Positions 9,671 through 18,438 of a stretch of DNA of 64,000 bases are shown here, one piece after another (position 1 is the first letter of the stretch; every line of letters begins with the position of its first letter). The stretch is from Azospirillum lipoferum 4B (GTDB lineage Bacteria > Pseudomonadota > Alphaproteobacteria > Azospirillales > Azospirillaceae). A program made the position numbers and the translations under genes. The stretch covers positions 248,001-312,000 of the forward strand of contig NC_016587.1 of NCBI RefSeq assembly GCF_000283655.1, written 5' to 3'. The notes below the pieces were generated by a model that did not search any database, was not told the origin of the DNA, and worked only from the letters and a program-made list of their open reading frames with translations.

Positions 9671-11346
9671 TGGGCGGTCTCCAGAACCGGAACGCGGCTC
9701 TGCACCACGCGGAAGCGGTTGGCGACGAAGGCGAGGTCGCACAGCGCCGCATTGGCCGCCGGGTTGGCGCCGGTGCCGTGGAAGTCGCTGAAGGCCGCCG
9801 ACTGGTTGACGAAGACGCCGCCGGTGAGGTTGACCGACAGGGCGACGCCGGCCTCGACGAACAGGTCGGTGGCCTGCTCGATCAGCTGCGGGTCGGTGCT
9901 GTAGAGGCCGGTGGTCAGCGCGCCCTTGGTCCGGGTCAGGCGGGCGGCGCGTTCCAGGCTGTCGGCGGTGCTGTCGGTCTTCACGATGATGGAGATCGGG
10001 CCGAACAGCTCATGCCCGTACTTGTCCTCGTCGGCCGCATCCATGGTCAGGATCAGCGGCGTGCGGATGCGGGCGTCCGGGAACTTCGGATGGGCGATGG
10101 CGCGCGACGGCAGCACGACAGTGCCGAGCTTGGCGGCCTCGTCGATGCGGGCGAGCGTGGCGTCGGACTGGATGGCGCCCAGCACCTCGACCGCGCGCTC
10201 CGGGTCGGACAGGAACTTGTCGACGCCGCCGGCCAGTGCCGAGACGACCTGATCGAAGCTCATGCGGTCAGCGCCGGCCTGAATGCCGTCCTTGGGCACG
10301 AAGATGACCTGGGTCGTCGTGCACATCTGCCCGGAATAGAGGCTGAGCGTGAAGGCGAGGTTGCGCACCATGCCCTTGGGATCGTCGGTGCCGTCGATCA
10401 CCACCGTGTTGACGCCGGCCTTCTCGGTATAGACCTGGGCCTGACGGGCGTTCTGCTCCAGCCAGTCGCCGAAGCCGGTGGAGCCGGTGTAGTCGATCAC
10501 CGCCACTTCGGGGCGCAGGGCCAGATCCTTGGCGATGGTGTCGCCGATGGCCAGCGTGACGAGGTTGGGGTCGAGCCCGCACTCCGCCAGCACCTCGCGC
10601 GCGATCTTCACGGTGATGGCGAGCGGCAGGATGGCGGTGGGGCCGGGCTTCACGATCACCGCGTTGCCGGTGACGAGGCTGGCGAACAGGCCGGGATAGC
10701 CGTTCCAGGTCGGGAAGGTGGCGCAGCCGATGACCAGCCCGACGCCGCGGCCGACCACCTCGAAGCGCTTGTCCAGCACCAGCGGCGGGTTCTTGCCCTG
10801 CGGCTTCTCCCAGCGCGCCGCCGGGGTCTGGTCGGTCATCGCCTTCCAGCCATAGGCGACCGCCTCCAGCCCACGGTCCTGGGCGTGCGGGGCGCCGGCC
10901 TGGAAGGCCATCATGAAGGCCTGCCCGGTGGTGTGCATCACCGCGTTGGCGATCTCGAAGGACCGCGCGTTCAGCCGCTTCAGGATTTCCAGGCAGACGC
11001 CGGCGCGGCCGTTCGGCCCGGCCTTGCGCCAGCCCGGCATCGCCGCCTTGGCCGCCTTCACCAGCGCATCGACGTCCGACACCGGATAGGTGATGCCGAG
11101 ATCGAAGCCGAAGGGCGAGCGCTCACCCCCCACCGTTCCGGTGACGCCCGGCTGGTCCAGATCGAAGGGCTTGTCGCGGTAGGCCGCGAAGGCCGCCTCG
11201 CCATCCGCCGCCGCCGTCTCGCCATAGGCGCGCGGGCTCGGCATTTCGGGGAAGGCCGACCAGTAGGCGCGGCTGCGGCAGGCTTCCACGGCGTTCTGCA
11301 GCGTCGCCTCATGCGTCTCGAACAGGGCTTGCGGGGTGGTGGTCAT
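9667..11346 (-). CDS. paaN: PaaN/PaaZ-type ring-opening aldehyde dehydrogenase
   Basis: 559-residue aldehyde dehydrogenase of the PaaN type, which oxidises the semialdehyde formed after oxepin-CoA ring cleavage. It has the ALDH fold only; the C-terminal MaoC-type hydratase domain of E. coli PaaZ is absent, so the hydrolase step must come from elsewhere. The catalytic Cys is in SGQMCTTTQVIFV (about 345), the NAD-binding loop in GCATFPTWNGYPGLF (about 208) and VIVKPGPTAIL (about 232). It overlaps paaG; paaE lies 42 nt upstream. Confidence 0.92.
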   Translation of the reverse strand: MTTTPQALFETHEATLQNAVEACRSRAYWSAFPEMPSPRAYGETAAADGEAAFAAYRDKPFDLDQPGVTGTVGGERSPFGFDLGITYPVSDVDALVKAAKAAMPGWRKAGPNGRAGVCLEILKRLNARSFEIANAVMHTTGQAFMMAFQAGAPHAQDRGLEAVAYGWKAMTDQTPAARWEKPQGKNPPLVLDKRFEVVGRGVGLVIGCATFPTWNGYPGLFASLVTGNAVIVKPGPTAILPLAITVKIAREVLAECGLDPNLVTLAIGDTIAKDLALRPEVAVIDYTGSTGFGDWLEQNARQAQVYTEKAGVNTVVIDGTDDPKGMVRNLAFTLSLYSGQMCTTTQVIFVPKDGIQAGADRMSFDQVVSALAGGVDKFLSDPERAVEVLGAIQSDATLARIDEAAKLGTVVLPSRAIAHPKFPDARIRTPLILTMDAADEDKYGHELFGPISIIVKTDSTADSLERAARLTRTKGALTTGLYSTDPQLIEQATDLFVEAGVALSVNLTGGVFVNQSAAFSDFHGTGANPAANAALCDLAFVANRFRVVQSRVPVLETAQ

Positions 11347-11388
11347 GGCGGGGCGTTTCCTTATTGTCGTTGTTCAGGCGGCGTCGGA

Positions 11389-12468
11389 TCAGGCGGCGTC
11401 GAAATCGATGACGACCCGTTCGGTCAGCGGTCGCGACTGGCAGGTCAGGACATAGCCGGCCTCGACCTCCCACGGCTCCAGCGAGTAGTTCTCGGCCATC
11501 TCCACCTTTCCTTCGCGGATCTTGGCGCGGCAGGTGCAGCAGACGCCGGACTTGCAGGAATAGGGCAGGTCGGCGCCATGCCGGTGCGCGGCGTCGAGGA
11601 TGCTCTCGCCGTCGTAGGCCAGCGTGAATTCCTTGCGCTTGCCGTCCTGCAGGATGGCGATGGTCGCGGCATCGGTGGGGGTGTCGGTTGCCGCCATCTT
11701 CGCGGCCGGGCGTGCCGAGGTGGTGGTGCCGAACAGCTCCACATGGATGTTGGCGGGGGGAGTGCCGCAGGCGGCCAGCGCGTCGCGCACCTCCTCGACC
11801 ATCGGCTGGGGGCCGCAGAGGAAGGCGGCGTCGATGTCTTCAGCCTTCAAGGGTCCGGCGCAGAGTTCGCGCACCAGACCGGCGCCGATGCGGCCGCCCA
11901 GCAGCCCGGCCTCTTCCGGTTCGCGGCTCAGCACATGGTGGATCACCAGCCGGCCGATGTAGCGGTTCTTCAGGTCCTCCAACTCCTCCCGGAAGATGAT
12001 GGAGGAGACGGTGCGGTTGCCGTAGACCAGGACGAAGCGGCTCTTCGGCTCCTGCGCCAGCACGGTCTTCAGGATCGACATCACCGGGGTGATGCCGCTG
12101 CCGGCGGCGAAGGCGACATAGGTGCGGGCGGCATCGGGGGCGATGGGGGTGTGGAAGCGCCCCATCGGCGTCATCACCTCCAGCACGGCGCCCGGCGCCA
12201 GCGACTGGTTGGCGTGGGTGGAGAACAGGCCGCCATCGACCTTCTTCACCGCCACGCGCAGCTCGCCCTCGCCCACGCCGGAGCAGATGGAATAGGAGCG
12301 CCGCACCTCCTCGTCGCCGATGCGGGTCTTGAGGGTCAGGTACTGGCCCTGCACGAAGCGGAAGCGGTCGGCGAGATCGGCCGGCACGTCGAAGGCGATC
12401 GACACGGTGTCCGCGGTCTCCCGGCGGCACTCGCGGATGGTCAGCGGGTGGAAGCTGGGGGTGGTCAT
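11389..12468 (-). CDS. paaE: phenylacetyl-CoA epoxidase reductase subunit
   Basis: 359-residue NADPH-dependent reductase that passes electrons to the PaaABC epoxidase. An FAD-binding barrel (about 1-105, with RRSYSICSG) and NAD domain (AAGSGITPVMSIL, about 115; FLCGPQPMVEEV, about 215) precede a C-terminal plant-type 2Fe-2S ferredoxin domain with ligands in CKSGVCCTCRAKI and a last Cys in YVLTCQS. Order and length match PaaE. It is separated from paaD by 160 nt that hold repeat copy C. Confidence 0.95.
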   Translation of the reverse strand: MTTPSFHPLTIRECRRETADTVSIAFDVPADLADRFRFVQGQYLTLKTRIGDEEVRRSYSICSGVGEGELRVAVKKVDGGLFSTHANQSLAPGAVLEVMTPMGRFHTPIAPDAARTYVAFAAGSGITPVMSILKTVLAQEPKSRFVLVYGNRTVSSIIFREELEDLKNRYIGRLVIHHVLSREPEEAGLLGGRIGAGLVRELCAGPLKAEDIDAAFLCGPQPMVEEVRDALAACGTPPANIHVELFGTTTSARPAAKMAATDTPTDAATIAILQDGKRKEFTLAYDGESILDAAHRHGADLPYSCKSGVCCTCRAKIREGKVEMAENYSLEPWEVEAGYVLTCQSRPLTERVVIDFDAA

Positions 12469-12510
12469 GGGGTGGTCCTCGGTCGGGCCGGTGGAGTGGT
12501 TGAAACGTTT

Positions 12511-12614
12511 GCCCCCTCCCTAACCCTCCCCCACCTTCGGTGGGAGAGGGGACTGCCGCCGATCTGGCGCGTGCTCCCTCTCCCGCGGAGCGGGGGAGGG
12601 TTGGGGAGGGGGCA
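12511..12614. repeat. interspersed repeat copy C (paaD-paaE gap)
   Basis: G/C-block inverted repeat between paaD and paaE: CCCCCTCCCTAACCCTCCCC with the hairpin around ACCTTCGGT, then a GGACTGCCGCC linker, then CTCCCTCTCCCGCGGAGCG and a mirrored GGGTTGGGGAGGGGG. It belongs to the same sub-type as copies H and J. Confidence 0.8.
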
Positions 12615-12628
12615 TCCATCGAAGCCAC

Positions 12629-13150
12629 TCAATGGCATTTGAACACGTCGAACGGTTCGAGGCAGGCGTTGCAGGCGTGCAGCGCCTTGCAGGCGGTAGA
12701 GCCGAAGCGGCTGATCTGGCGGGTGTCTTCCGATCCGCAGCGCGGGCAGGCGATCACCTCGTCCGGCGCCGTCAGCGACCGCTTGCCGGAGTGCGGCGGC
12801 GGGACGATGCCGACCTCGGCCAGCTTTTCCCGGCCGCTGTCGCTGATCCAGTCGGTCGTCCAGGGCGGGGCGATCACCACCGAGACGCGGGCGTCGAGGC
12901 GCGCACGGGCCAGCGCGGTTTCCGCCTCCAGCACGATGACGCCGGTGGCCGGGCAGCCGGAATAGGTCGGCGTCAAGGCCACCGACAGCCGCCCGTCCTC
13001 ATCGGCGGACACGGCGCGGACGATGCCGAGATCGACGATGCTCAGCACCGGGATCTCCGGATCCATCACCCCGGCCAGCGCGTCCCAGGCGGCCTTCACC
13101 ACCGCATCGGCGCCCGGTTCCGGTCCCCAGCAGCCTGCTGCATCCGGCAT
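12629..13150 (-). CDS. paaD: phenylacetyl-CoA epoxidase assembly subunit PaaD
   Basis: 173 residues. The N-terminal MIP18/DUF59 domain (about 15-100, with MDPEIPVLSIVDLGIV and TPTYSGCPA) is followed by a C-terminal zinc-ribbon-like segment with four Cys (CPRCGS near 140, CNACLEPF near 160). PaaD is needed for epoxidase activity, probably in iron-sulfur or diiron maturation. It sits 7 nt after paaC. Confidence 0.94.
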   Translation of the reverse strand: MPDAAGCWGPEPGADAVVKAAWDALAGVMDPEIPVLSIVDLGIVRAVSADEDGRLSVALTPTYSGCPATGVIVLEAETALARARLDARVSVVIAPPWTTDWISDSGREKLAEVGIVPPPHSGKRSLTAPDEVIACPRCGSEDTRQISRFGSTACKALHACNACLEPFDVFKCH

Positions 13151-13157
13151 CTCGCCC

Positions 13158-13922
13158 TCACCACGTCGCGTCGGGATAGGCGCGCGGCAGGAACTGCATC
13201 TCGGCCAGCAGATAGCCCAGATGCTCGCTGTGCTCGCCGCGGCGGCCGCCCTTCTGCATCCAGCCGTCGGCCGGGCGGTCGAGCGTCGCCTCCTCCAGCA
13301 CCGCTTCGACGCGGGCGCTCCAGGCAGCCTTCAGCCCGGCCGGGTCGGGGACGATGCCGGCGGCGACCAGCGCCTGTTCGGCCTCGTCGCGCTCGAACAT
13401 CTCGCCGGTGTAGGGCCAGAGCCGGCCCAGCGCGTCGGCGACCTTGGCGTGGCTGATTTCGGTGCCGTCGCCCAGCCGCACCAGCCAGTCGCCGCTGTGG
13501 CGGACATGGTAGCGCACCTCCTTCACCGCCTTGGCGGCGATGCCGGCCAGCGTGTCGTCCTTGGAGGCGCACAGCCGCTCATACAGCTCCACCGCCCAGG
13601 CATCGTGCAGGAACTGGCGGACGATGGTGTGGCCGAAGTCGCGGTTCGGCTGCTCGACCAGCAAATGGTTGCGATAGTCGAAGACGTCGCGCCGGTAGGC
13701 GAGGCGGTCCTCGTCGCGGCCCTTGCCTTCCAGCTCGCCGGCGTAGGTCAGCAGCATGCGGGCATGGCCGACGAGGTCGAGCGCGACGTTGGTCAGCGCG
13801 ATGTCCTCCTCCAGCTCCGGCGCATGGCCGCACCATTCCGACAGCCGGTGGCCCAGCACCAGCGAGGTGTCGCCCAGCCGCAGCGTGTATGCGAACAGGG
13901 CCTCTTTGAGATCCGTGCTCAT
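13158..13922 (-). CDS. paaC: phenylacetyl-CoA epoxidase structural subunit
   Basis: 254-residue ferritin-like subunit that forms the PaaAC core with the catalytic PaaA. The opening segment (FAYTLRLGDTSLVLGHRLSE) and the helices LTNVALDLVGHARMLLTYAG and EVRYHVRHSGDWLVRLGDGT are typical of PaaC. Its ATG shares one base with the paaB stop (TGATG), which implies coupled translation. Confidence 0.95.
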   Translation of the reverse strand: MSTDLKEALFAYTLRLGDTSLVLGHRLSEWCGHAPELEEDIALTNVALDLVGHARMLLTYAGELEGKGRDEDRLAYRRDVFDYRNHLLVEQPNRDFGHTIVRQFLHDAWAVELYERLCASKDDTLAGIAAKAVKEVRYHVRHSGDWLVRLGDGTEISHAKVADALGRLWPYTGEMFERDEAEQALVAAGIVPDPAGLKAAWSARVEAVLEEATLDRPADGWMQKGGRRGEHSEHLGYLLAEMQFLPRAYPDATW

Positions 13923-14209
13923 CAGATGTTCTTCACGTCTGCGGGAATGTCGTAGAAGGTCGGGTGGCGGTAGACCTTGTCGTCGGCCGGATCGAACAGG
14001 CTGGCCTTCTCCGACGGGTCGGACGCGGCGATGCTGGCCGCCGGAACCGCCCAGATGCTGACGCCCTCGCCGCGGCGGGTGTAGACGTCGCGGGCATTGT
14101 CCAGCGCCATGCGGGCGTCGGCGGCATGCAGGCTGCCGACATGCTTGTGCGACAATCCGTTCTTCGGCCGGATGAAGATCTCGAACAGCGGCCAGTCCTT
14201 ACGGTCCAT
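13922..14209 (-). CDS. paaB: phenylacetyl-CoA epoxidase subunit B
   Basis: 95-residue small subunit of the epoxidase that bridges PaaAC units. WPLFEIFIRPKNGLSHKHVG at the N-terminus and the ending ADVKNI are typical. It lies 24 nt after paaA with its own ribosome site, and overlaps paaC by one base. Confidence 0.95.
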   Translation of the reverse strand: MDRKDWPLFEIFIRPKNGLSHKHVGSLHAADARMALDNARDVYTRRGEGVSIWAVPAASIAASDPSEKASLFDPADDKVYRHPTFYDIPADVKNI

Positions 14210-14233
14210 CGTCTCTTCCCTCGGATTCTTTGG

Positions 14234-15253
14234 TCAGCCGGCCTTCTTGAGGGCGCGCTGCTTGCGTTTGGCGGCGTGGGCGACGGCGGCCTCGCGCACC
14301 CAGGCGCCGTCGTCCCACGCCTTGCGGCGGGCCTCGATGCGCTCGCGGTTGCAGGGGCCGTTGCCCTTCAGGATCTCGTTGAACTCGGTCCAGTCGATGG
14401 CGCCGAACTCGTAATGGCCGGTCTCGGCGTTGAAGCGCAGTTCCGGGTCCGGGATGGTCAGGCCCAGGAACTCCGCCTGCGGCACGGTGGCGTCGACGAA
14501 GCGCTGGCGCAGCTCGTCGTTGGAGAAGCGCTTGATCTTCCAGGCCATGTTCTGGGCGGAGTGGGCGGACTGGTCGTCCGACGGGCCGAACATCATCAAC
14601 GACGGCCACCACCAGCGGTTCAGTGCGTCCTGGGCCATCCGCTTCTGCTCGGCCGTGCCCTGGGCGAGCGCCAGCATCAGCTCGTAGCCCTGGCGCTGGT
14701 GGAAGCTCTCCTCCCGGCAGATGCGGACCATGGCGCGGGCATAGGGACCGTAGGAGCAGCGGCAGAGCGGCACCTGATTCATGATCGCCGCACCGTCGAC
14801 CAGCCAGCCGATGGCGCCGATGTCGGCCCAGGTCGGGGTCGGGTAGTTGAAGATGCTGGAATATTTGGCCTTGCCCGACAGCAGTTGCCCGACCAGCTCG
14901 TCGCGCGACACGCCGAGCGTCTCGGCGGCACTGTAGAGGTAGAGGCCGTGCCCGCCCTCGTCCTGCACCTTGGCCAGCAGGGCCACCTTGCGGCGCAGCG
15001 TCGGCGCGCGGGTGATCCAGTTCCCTTCCGGCAGCATGCCGACGATTTCCGAATGGGCGTGCTGCGAGATCTGGCGGACCAGCGTGCGGCGGTAGCCCTC
15101 CGGCATCCAGTCGCGCGGCTCGATCTTCTCCTCGGCATCGACGCGCTCCTGGAAACGGCCCTGGAGAGCGGCGTCCTGTTCCGTCACCAGCCGGGGAGAC
15201 GGTTGAGCGCCCTGCTCGGTCTTGGCATCCAAACCTTGCGTGTACATCGGCAT
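14234..15253 (-). CDS. paaA: phenylacetyl-CoA epoxidase catalytic subunit
   Basis: 339-residue diiron oxygenase subunit that forms the ring-1,2-epoxide of phenylacetyl-CoA. Ferritin-like helices carry carboxylate/His ligands ([18 protein letters not shown], about 105; [14 protein letters not shown], about 185). The ATG at 15253 (MPMYTQ) or 15247 is preferred over one at 15292, which has no ribosome site; GGGG precedes the former two. First gene of the paa operon; its promoter must lie in the 15254-15560 gap. Confidence 0.95.
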   Translation of the reverse strand: MPMYTQGLDAKTEQGAQPSPRLVTEQDAALQGRFQERVDAEEKIEPRDWMPEGYRRTLVRQISQHAHSEIVGMLPEGNWITRAPTLRRKVALLAKVQDEGGHGLYLYSAAETLGVSRDELVGQLLSGKAKYSSIFNYPTPTWADIGAIGWLVDGAAIMNQVPLCRCSYGPYARAMVRICREESFHQRQGYELMLALAQGTAEQKRMAQDALNRWWWPSLMMFGPSDDQSAHSAQNMAWKIKRFSNDELRQRFVDATVPQAEFLGLTIPDPELRFNAETGHYEFGAIDWTEFNEILKGNGPCNRERIEARRKAWDDGAWVREAAVAHAAKRKQRALKKAG

Positions 15254-15564
15254 CCCCGAGATGGATTGCGCGTCCAGCGAACAATTTCTCAAGGAAAAAT
15301 ATGATACAGATCAACGACTGTAAAGCGGAATTGTGTGTCGCTTCTAGGGTGGGGTGGTGGGAGTGGGAGAAAGCGTTTATTATCAAATTGTTAGGCACTA
15401 TTGGCCGGATGGAGACGGGGCTGCGTTCTGCTGAAAAAGGAGGGGCGGAGGCATTCGCCGATACACGGACGGTATGGTTTGCCGGATTTTGTGCGATGCG
15501 GAAGAGGCAGGCTGAAAAGGGAGATGTACTGCCTCAGGTATAACTGACTATGGCGCTGGAATAT
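15254..15564 (-). promoter_or_regulatory. paa operon upstream region
   Basis: 311-bp stretch without a credible gene, noticeably richer in A/T than its flanks. It must hold the paa promoter. On the minus strand candidate -10 elements are TATCAT near 15300 and GATAAT near 15380, but neither has a convincing -35 at normal spacing. No PaaX or PaaR gene is seen in the window, so the regulator is unknown. Confidence 0.4.
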
Positions 15565-15690
15565 CCCCTCTCCCCCCGGGGAGAGGGTTAGGGTGAGGGG
15601 GACGCATGGCGTGCCGTCCCGAGAATCCTCGCCACGCATGCCCCCACCAATCCCCTCCCCCGCTGGGCGGGGGAGGGGATTGGTGCTGGT
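15565..15690. repeat. interspersed repeat copy D
   Basis: Left block CCCCTCTCCCCCCGGGGAGA with GGGTTAGGGTGAGGGGG, then about 40 bp, then CCAATCCCCTCCCCCGCTGG and its mirrored arm GGGGAGGGGATTGG (15645-15685). It lies between paaA and the truncated Crp/Fnr gene. Confidence 0.8.
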
Positions 15691-15720
15691 TGGGGGCGAA
15701 GGTCTTGGAAGGGGAGCGTC

Positions 15721-15990
15721 TTACGCCTTCGCGCGGTTTTCGCCGTCCGGGCGGTTGCCGTTGTGGTGATGGGGGGCGTCGGAGAAGGCGCGTTCCAGGC
15801 GGCGGGGCGCGCGGATCAGGTGGAGATACAGCTCGTCGAACTGGCCGACGGAGGCGAGCTGGCGCACGTCGTTGACGGTGATGCGCTGGCCGTTCAACTC
15901 GATCAGGCCGCTGTCGCGCAGGCGCCGCAGGGTGCGGTTGATGTGGACGATGCTGAGCCCCAGCGCGTCGGCCAGGATCTCCTGCGTCAC
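15721..15990 (-). pseudogene. truncated Crp/Fnr-family regulator
   Basis: Only the C-terminal winged helix-turn-helix of a Crp/Fnr protein is present: TQEILADALGLSIVHINRTL as recognition region and the wing GQRITVNDV, then a His/Asn-rich tail. The frame can be read a little further upstream (IALPVTQEIL), but the cyclic-nucleotide-binding domain is missing: the end of the sensor kinase gene begins 61 nt upstream. It looks like a 3' gene fragment left by a rearrangement; expression of a DNA-binding stub cannot be excluded. Confidence 0.7.
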
Positions 15991-16050
15991 CGGCAGGGCA
16001 ATCCCAGCGCGGATAGCGTGACCGCGGCAGGAAGCGGACGGCCGGCGCGC

Positions 16051-18438
16051 TCAGCCCTGCAGGATGGCTGAGTTGCGGCGGCCGGCGCCTTCAGGCACCG
16101 GGCTGCGGGCGGGGTCGCGGCCGGGCCGGTCCTGCCGCGCGTCGCTCAGCAACTGCGCCACCTCCTTGGCGGCGATGGGCTTGTGCAGGATGCGGTAGCC
16201 GCTGGCCTGGGCATCGGCGATGCGTTCGGGCGCGGTGTCGCCGGTCAGCACCACGCAGAGCGGCGATGCGTGCCCCTGTTCCTTCAGCGCCGTCTCCACC
16301 GCGCCGATCGCCTGAAGACCGGTGGCTCCCGCCTCCAGACGGTAGTCGGCGATCACCAGATCGGGCGGGTGCGGCTGGTCCCGCAGCAGGCGGAGCGCAT
16401 GGCCGGCGCTGTCCGCTGCGACTGCCCGCCAGCCGAGATCCTCGATCAGCAGGGTCAGCCCCTCGCGCACCAGCGGGTCGTCGTCGATCACCAGGGCGAT
16501 GCCGCGTCCCGGTTGCGGGGCATCGGCCGCGGCTTCCGCCGCCGGGGCGACGGCCGGCGCGGACAGGGCCGGCATCGGGATTTCCAGCGTGAAGCAGGAG
16601 CCGCGGTCGGGCCGGGACGCGACATGCACCCGGTATCCCAGCAGCCGCGCCAGCCGCTCGACGATGGCGAGCCCCAGCCCCAGCCCCTTGCCGCGGTCGC
16701 GGGTGGGGTTGGAAATTTGGTAGAACTCGTGGAAGATGCGTTCCAGATGCTCCGGCGGAATGCCGATGCCGGTGTCGAAGATCTGGATGCGCAAGGTCCC
16801 GCGGCCGCGGCGGCAGCCCAGCAGGATGCGGCCCCGGTCGGTATAGCGCAGCGCGTTCTCCACCAGATTGCGGATGATCCGCTCCAGCAGGGCCGGGTCG
16901 GCGTGCAGCGTCACATCGGTGGGAACGCTGCGGAAGGCGATGCCCTTCTCCGCGGCGCGGAGCCGGTATTCCCCCTCCAGCCGGGCGAAGATGGCGCCGA
17001 GCGACACCGTCTGCATGTTGGGGGAGACGGTGCCGGCATCCAGTTTCGAGATGTCCAGGATGGCGTCGAGCAGCCGGCACAGCGCGTCCATCGACGCCTC
17101 GATGCTGCCGACCAGCGATGCCGCGGGATGGTCGCCCAGCCGCAGCGCCAGCGCCGAGGTCAGCAGGACCAGCGACTGCACCGGCTGGCGCAGGTCGTGG
17201 CTGGCGGCGGCCAGGAAATGGGTCTTGGCGGCGTTGGCGCGCTCCGCCACCATCAGCGCCATCACCGCCTCCTGCCGCGAGCGTTCCTCCTCGTTGCGGG
17301 CGCTCTCGGCCTCGGCGCGCGCCTGTTCGGCCCGTTCGGCCAGCGTGCGCTGGATGGTGATCTCCTCCGCCGCGCGCATCTCACGCTCGCGCTGGATCGC
17401 CGCGATATGGTCCAGCATGGCGTTGAAGCCGCGGGCCAGTGCCGACACCTCGTCGCTGCCGCGCACCCTGGCGCGCTGGCCGGTGAAGCCGTCGGTGGCG
17501 ATGGAGCCGGCCAGCCGCTCCAGTTCGCGCAGGGAGCGGGTCATGTGGATGCCGACGGCGCGGCTGCCGATATAGATCGCCAGCAGGGCGGCGAGGGCGA
17601 CCAGCCCATAGGCCGGCAGCATCCAGGACAGCAGGGCCGTGGTCGGCGTGCCCGGCGCCTCCAGCCGGAGCTGCAGCCCGAGGGCGGACAGCCGGTCCGG
17701 CACGGTGAGCGGGACGGTCACCGCAATCATGTCCGGAGGCAGCGGCGGCGGCGGCTCCGCCATGTGCAGAAGTTCCGCTTCCGGATGCAGCACCAGCGAA
17801 TCGAACGGCACCTTGTAGAGCAGCGCCCCTTCCGGCGACCGGGTGCGGGAATAGATCAGCATCTCCGCCGCCAGCAGGTAATGGGTGCCGTCCTGATGGA
17901 TCACGGCGGCGGCCGGCTTTCCGGCGGCGATGGCCGCGCGCAGCCAGGCCATGTCGGCGGCGGTGATGGTCAGCGCGCCGGCCTGCCGCCCGTTGTTGGC
18001 GATCTGGTCCCCTTCGAAGTCCGTGAAGACGATTGCCAGCGGCACGCTGGCGATGTGGTCGAAGCTGCTCAGGAACGGGACCAGATAGGTTTCCTTGCCG
18101 GCGGAATCGACCAGCGCCGTGGCGAGGACGCTGTTGTCGGCCAGCTCGCGCATGGTGGTGACCAGCGTGTCGAGCAGCCCTTCGGTCTGGCGGGCGGCGA
18201 GGCTGGCGTTCGCCTCCACATTGGCGAGATGCTGGCGCGCCAGATGGCGGCTCGACACCACGTAGAGGCTGGCGCCGATCAGGATGGCGATCAGCACGCC
18301 CAGCATCAGCGACACCAGAGCGAAGCGGCGGGCCAGCCGGCCGGAGGTCAGCATCCGCTGCGCCGCGCTTGGAATGGCGCTCGGGGGGATGGCGCTCGGG
18401 AAGCGGTGGGGATCGGGTCCGGTCATCCGCGCGCTCAT
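16051..18438 (-). CDS. membrane hybrid sensor histidine kinase
   Basis: 795 residues. TM1 (about 39-61), a periplasmic sensor region of about 200 residues, TM2 (about 268-292), HAMP (about 295-350), a coiled-coil stretch, HisKA with phospho-acceptor His in AAASHDLRQPVQSL (about 409), HATPase (NLVENALRY; GKGLGLGLAIVERLA) and a C-terminal receiver (VIDDDPLVREG; acceptor Asp in VIADYRLEAG, about 697; Lys in LHKPIAAKE). The start ATG at 18438 overlaps the stop of the upstream binding-protein gene (ATGA). That coupling suggests the binding protein presents its ligand to this kinase. The target is unknown. A longer in-frame extension upstream is a shadow of the binding-protein gene. Confidence 0.88.
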   Translation of the reverse strand: MSARMTGPDPHRFPSAIPPSAIPSAAQRMLTSGRLARRFALVSLMLGVLIAILIGASLYVVSSRHLARQHLANVEANASLAARQTEGLLDTLVTTMRELADNSVLATALVDSAGKETYLVPFLSSFDHIASVPLAIVFTDFEGDQIANNGRQAGALTITAADMAWLRAAIAAGKPAAAVIHQDGTHYLLAAEMLIYSRTRSPEGALLYKVPFDSLVLHPEAELLHMAEPPPPLPPDMIAVTVPLTVPDRLSALGLQLRLEAPGTPTTALLSWMLPAYGLVALAALLAIYIGSRAVGIHMTRSLRELERLAGSIATDGFTGQRARVRGSDEVSALARGFNAMLDHIAAIQREREMRAAEEITIQRTLAERAEQARAEAESARNEEERSRQEAVMALMVAERANAAKTHFLAAASHDLRQPVQSLVLLTSALALRLGDHPAASLVGSIEASMDALCRLLDAILDISKLDAGTVSPNMQTVSLGAIFARLEGEYRLRAAEKGIAFRSVPTDVTLHADPALLERIIRNLVENALRYTDRGRILLGCRRGRGTLRIQIFDTGIGIPPEHLERIFHEFYQISNPTRDRGKGLGLGLAIVERLARLLGYRVHVASRPDRGSCFTLEIPMPALSAPAVAPAAEAAADAPQPGRGIALVIDDDPLVREGLTLLIEDLGWRAVAADSAGHALRLLRDQPHPPDLVIADYRLEAGATGLQAIGAVETALKEQGHASPLCVVLTGDTAPERIADAQASGYRILHKPIAAKEVAQLLSDARQDRPGRDPARSPVPEGAGRRNSAILQG

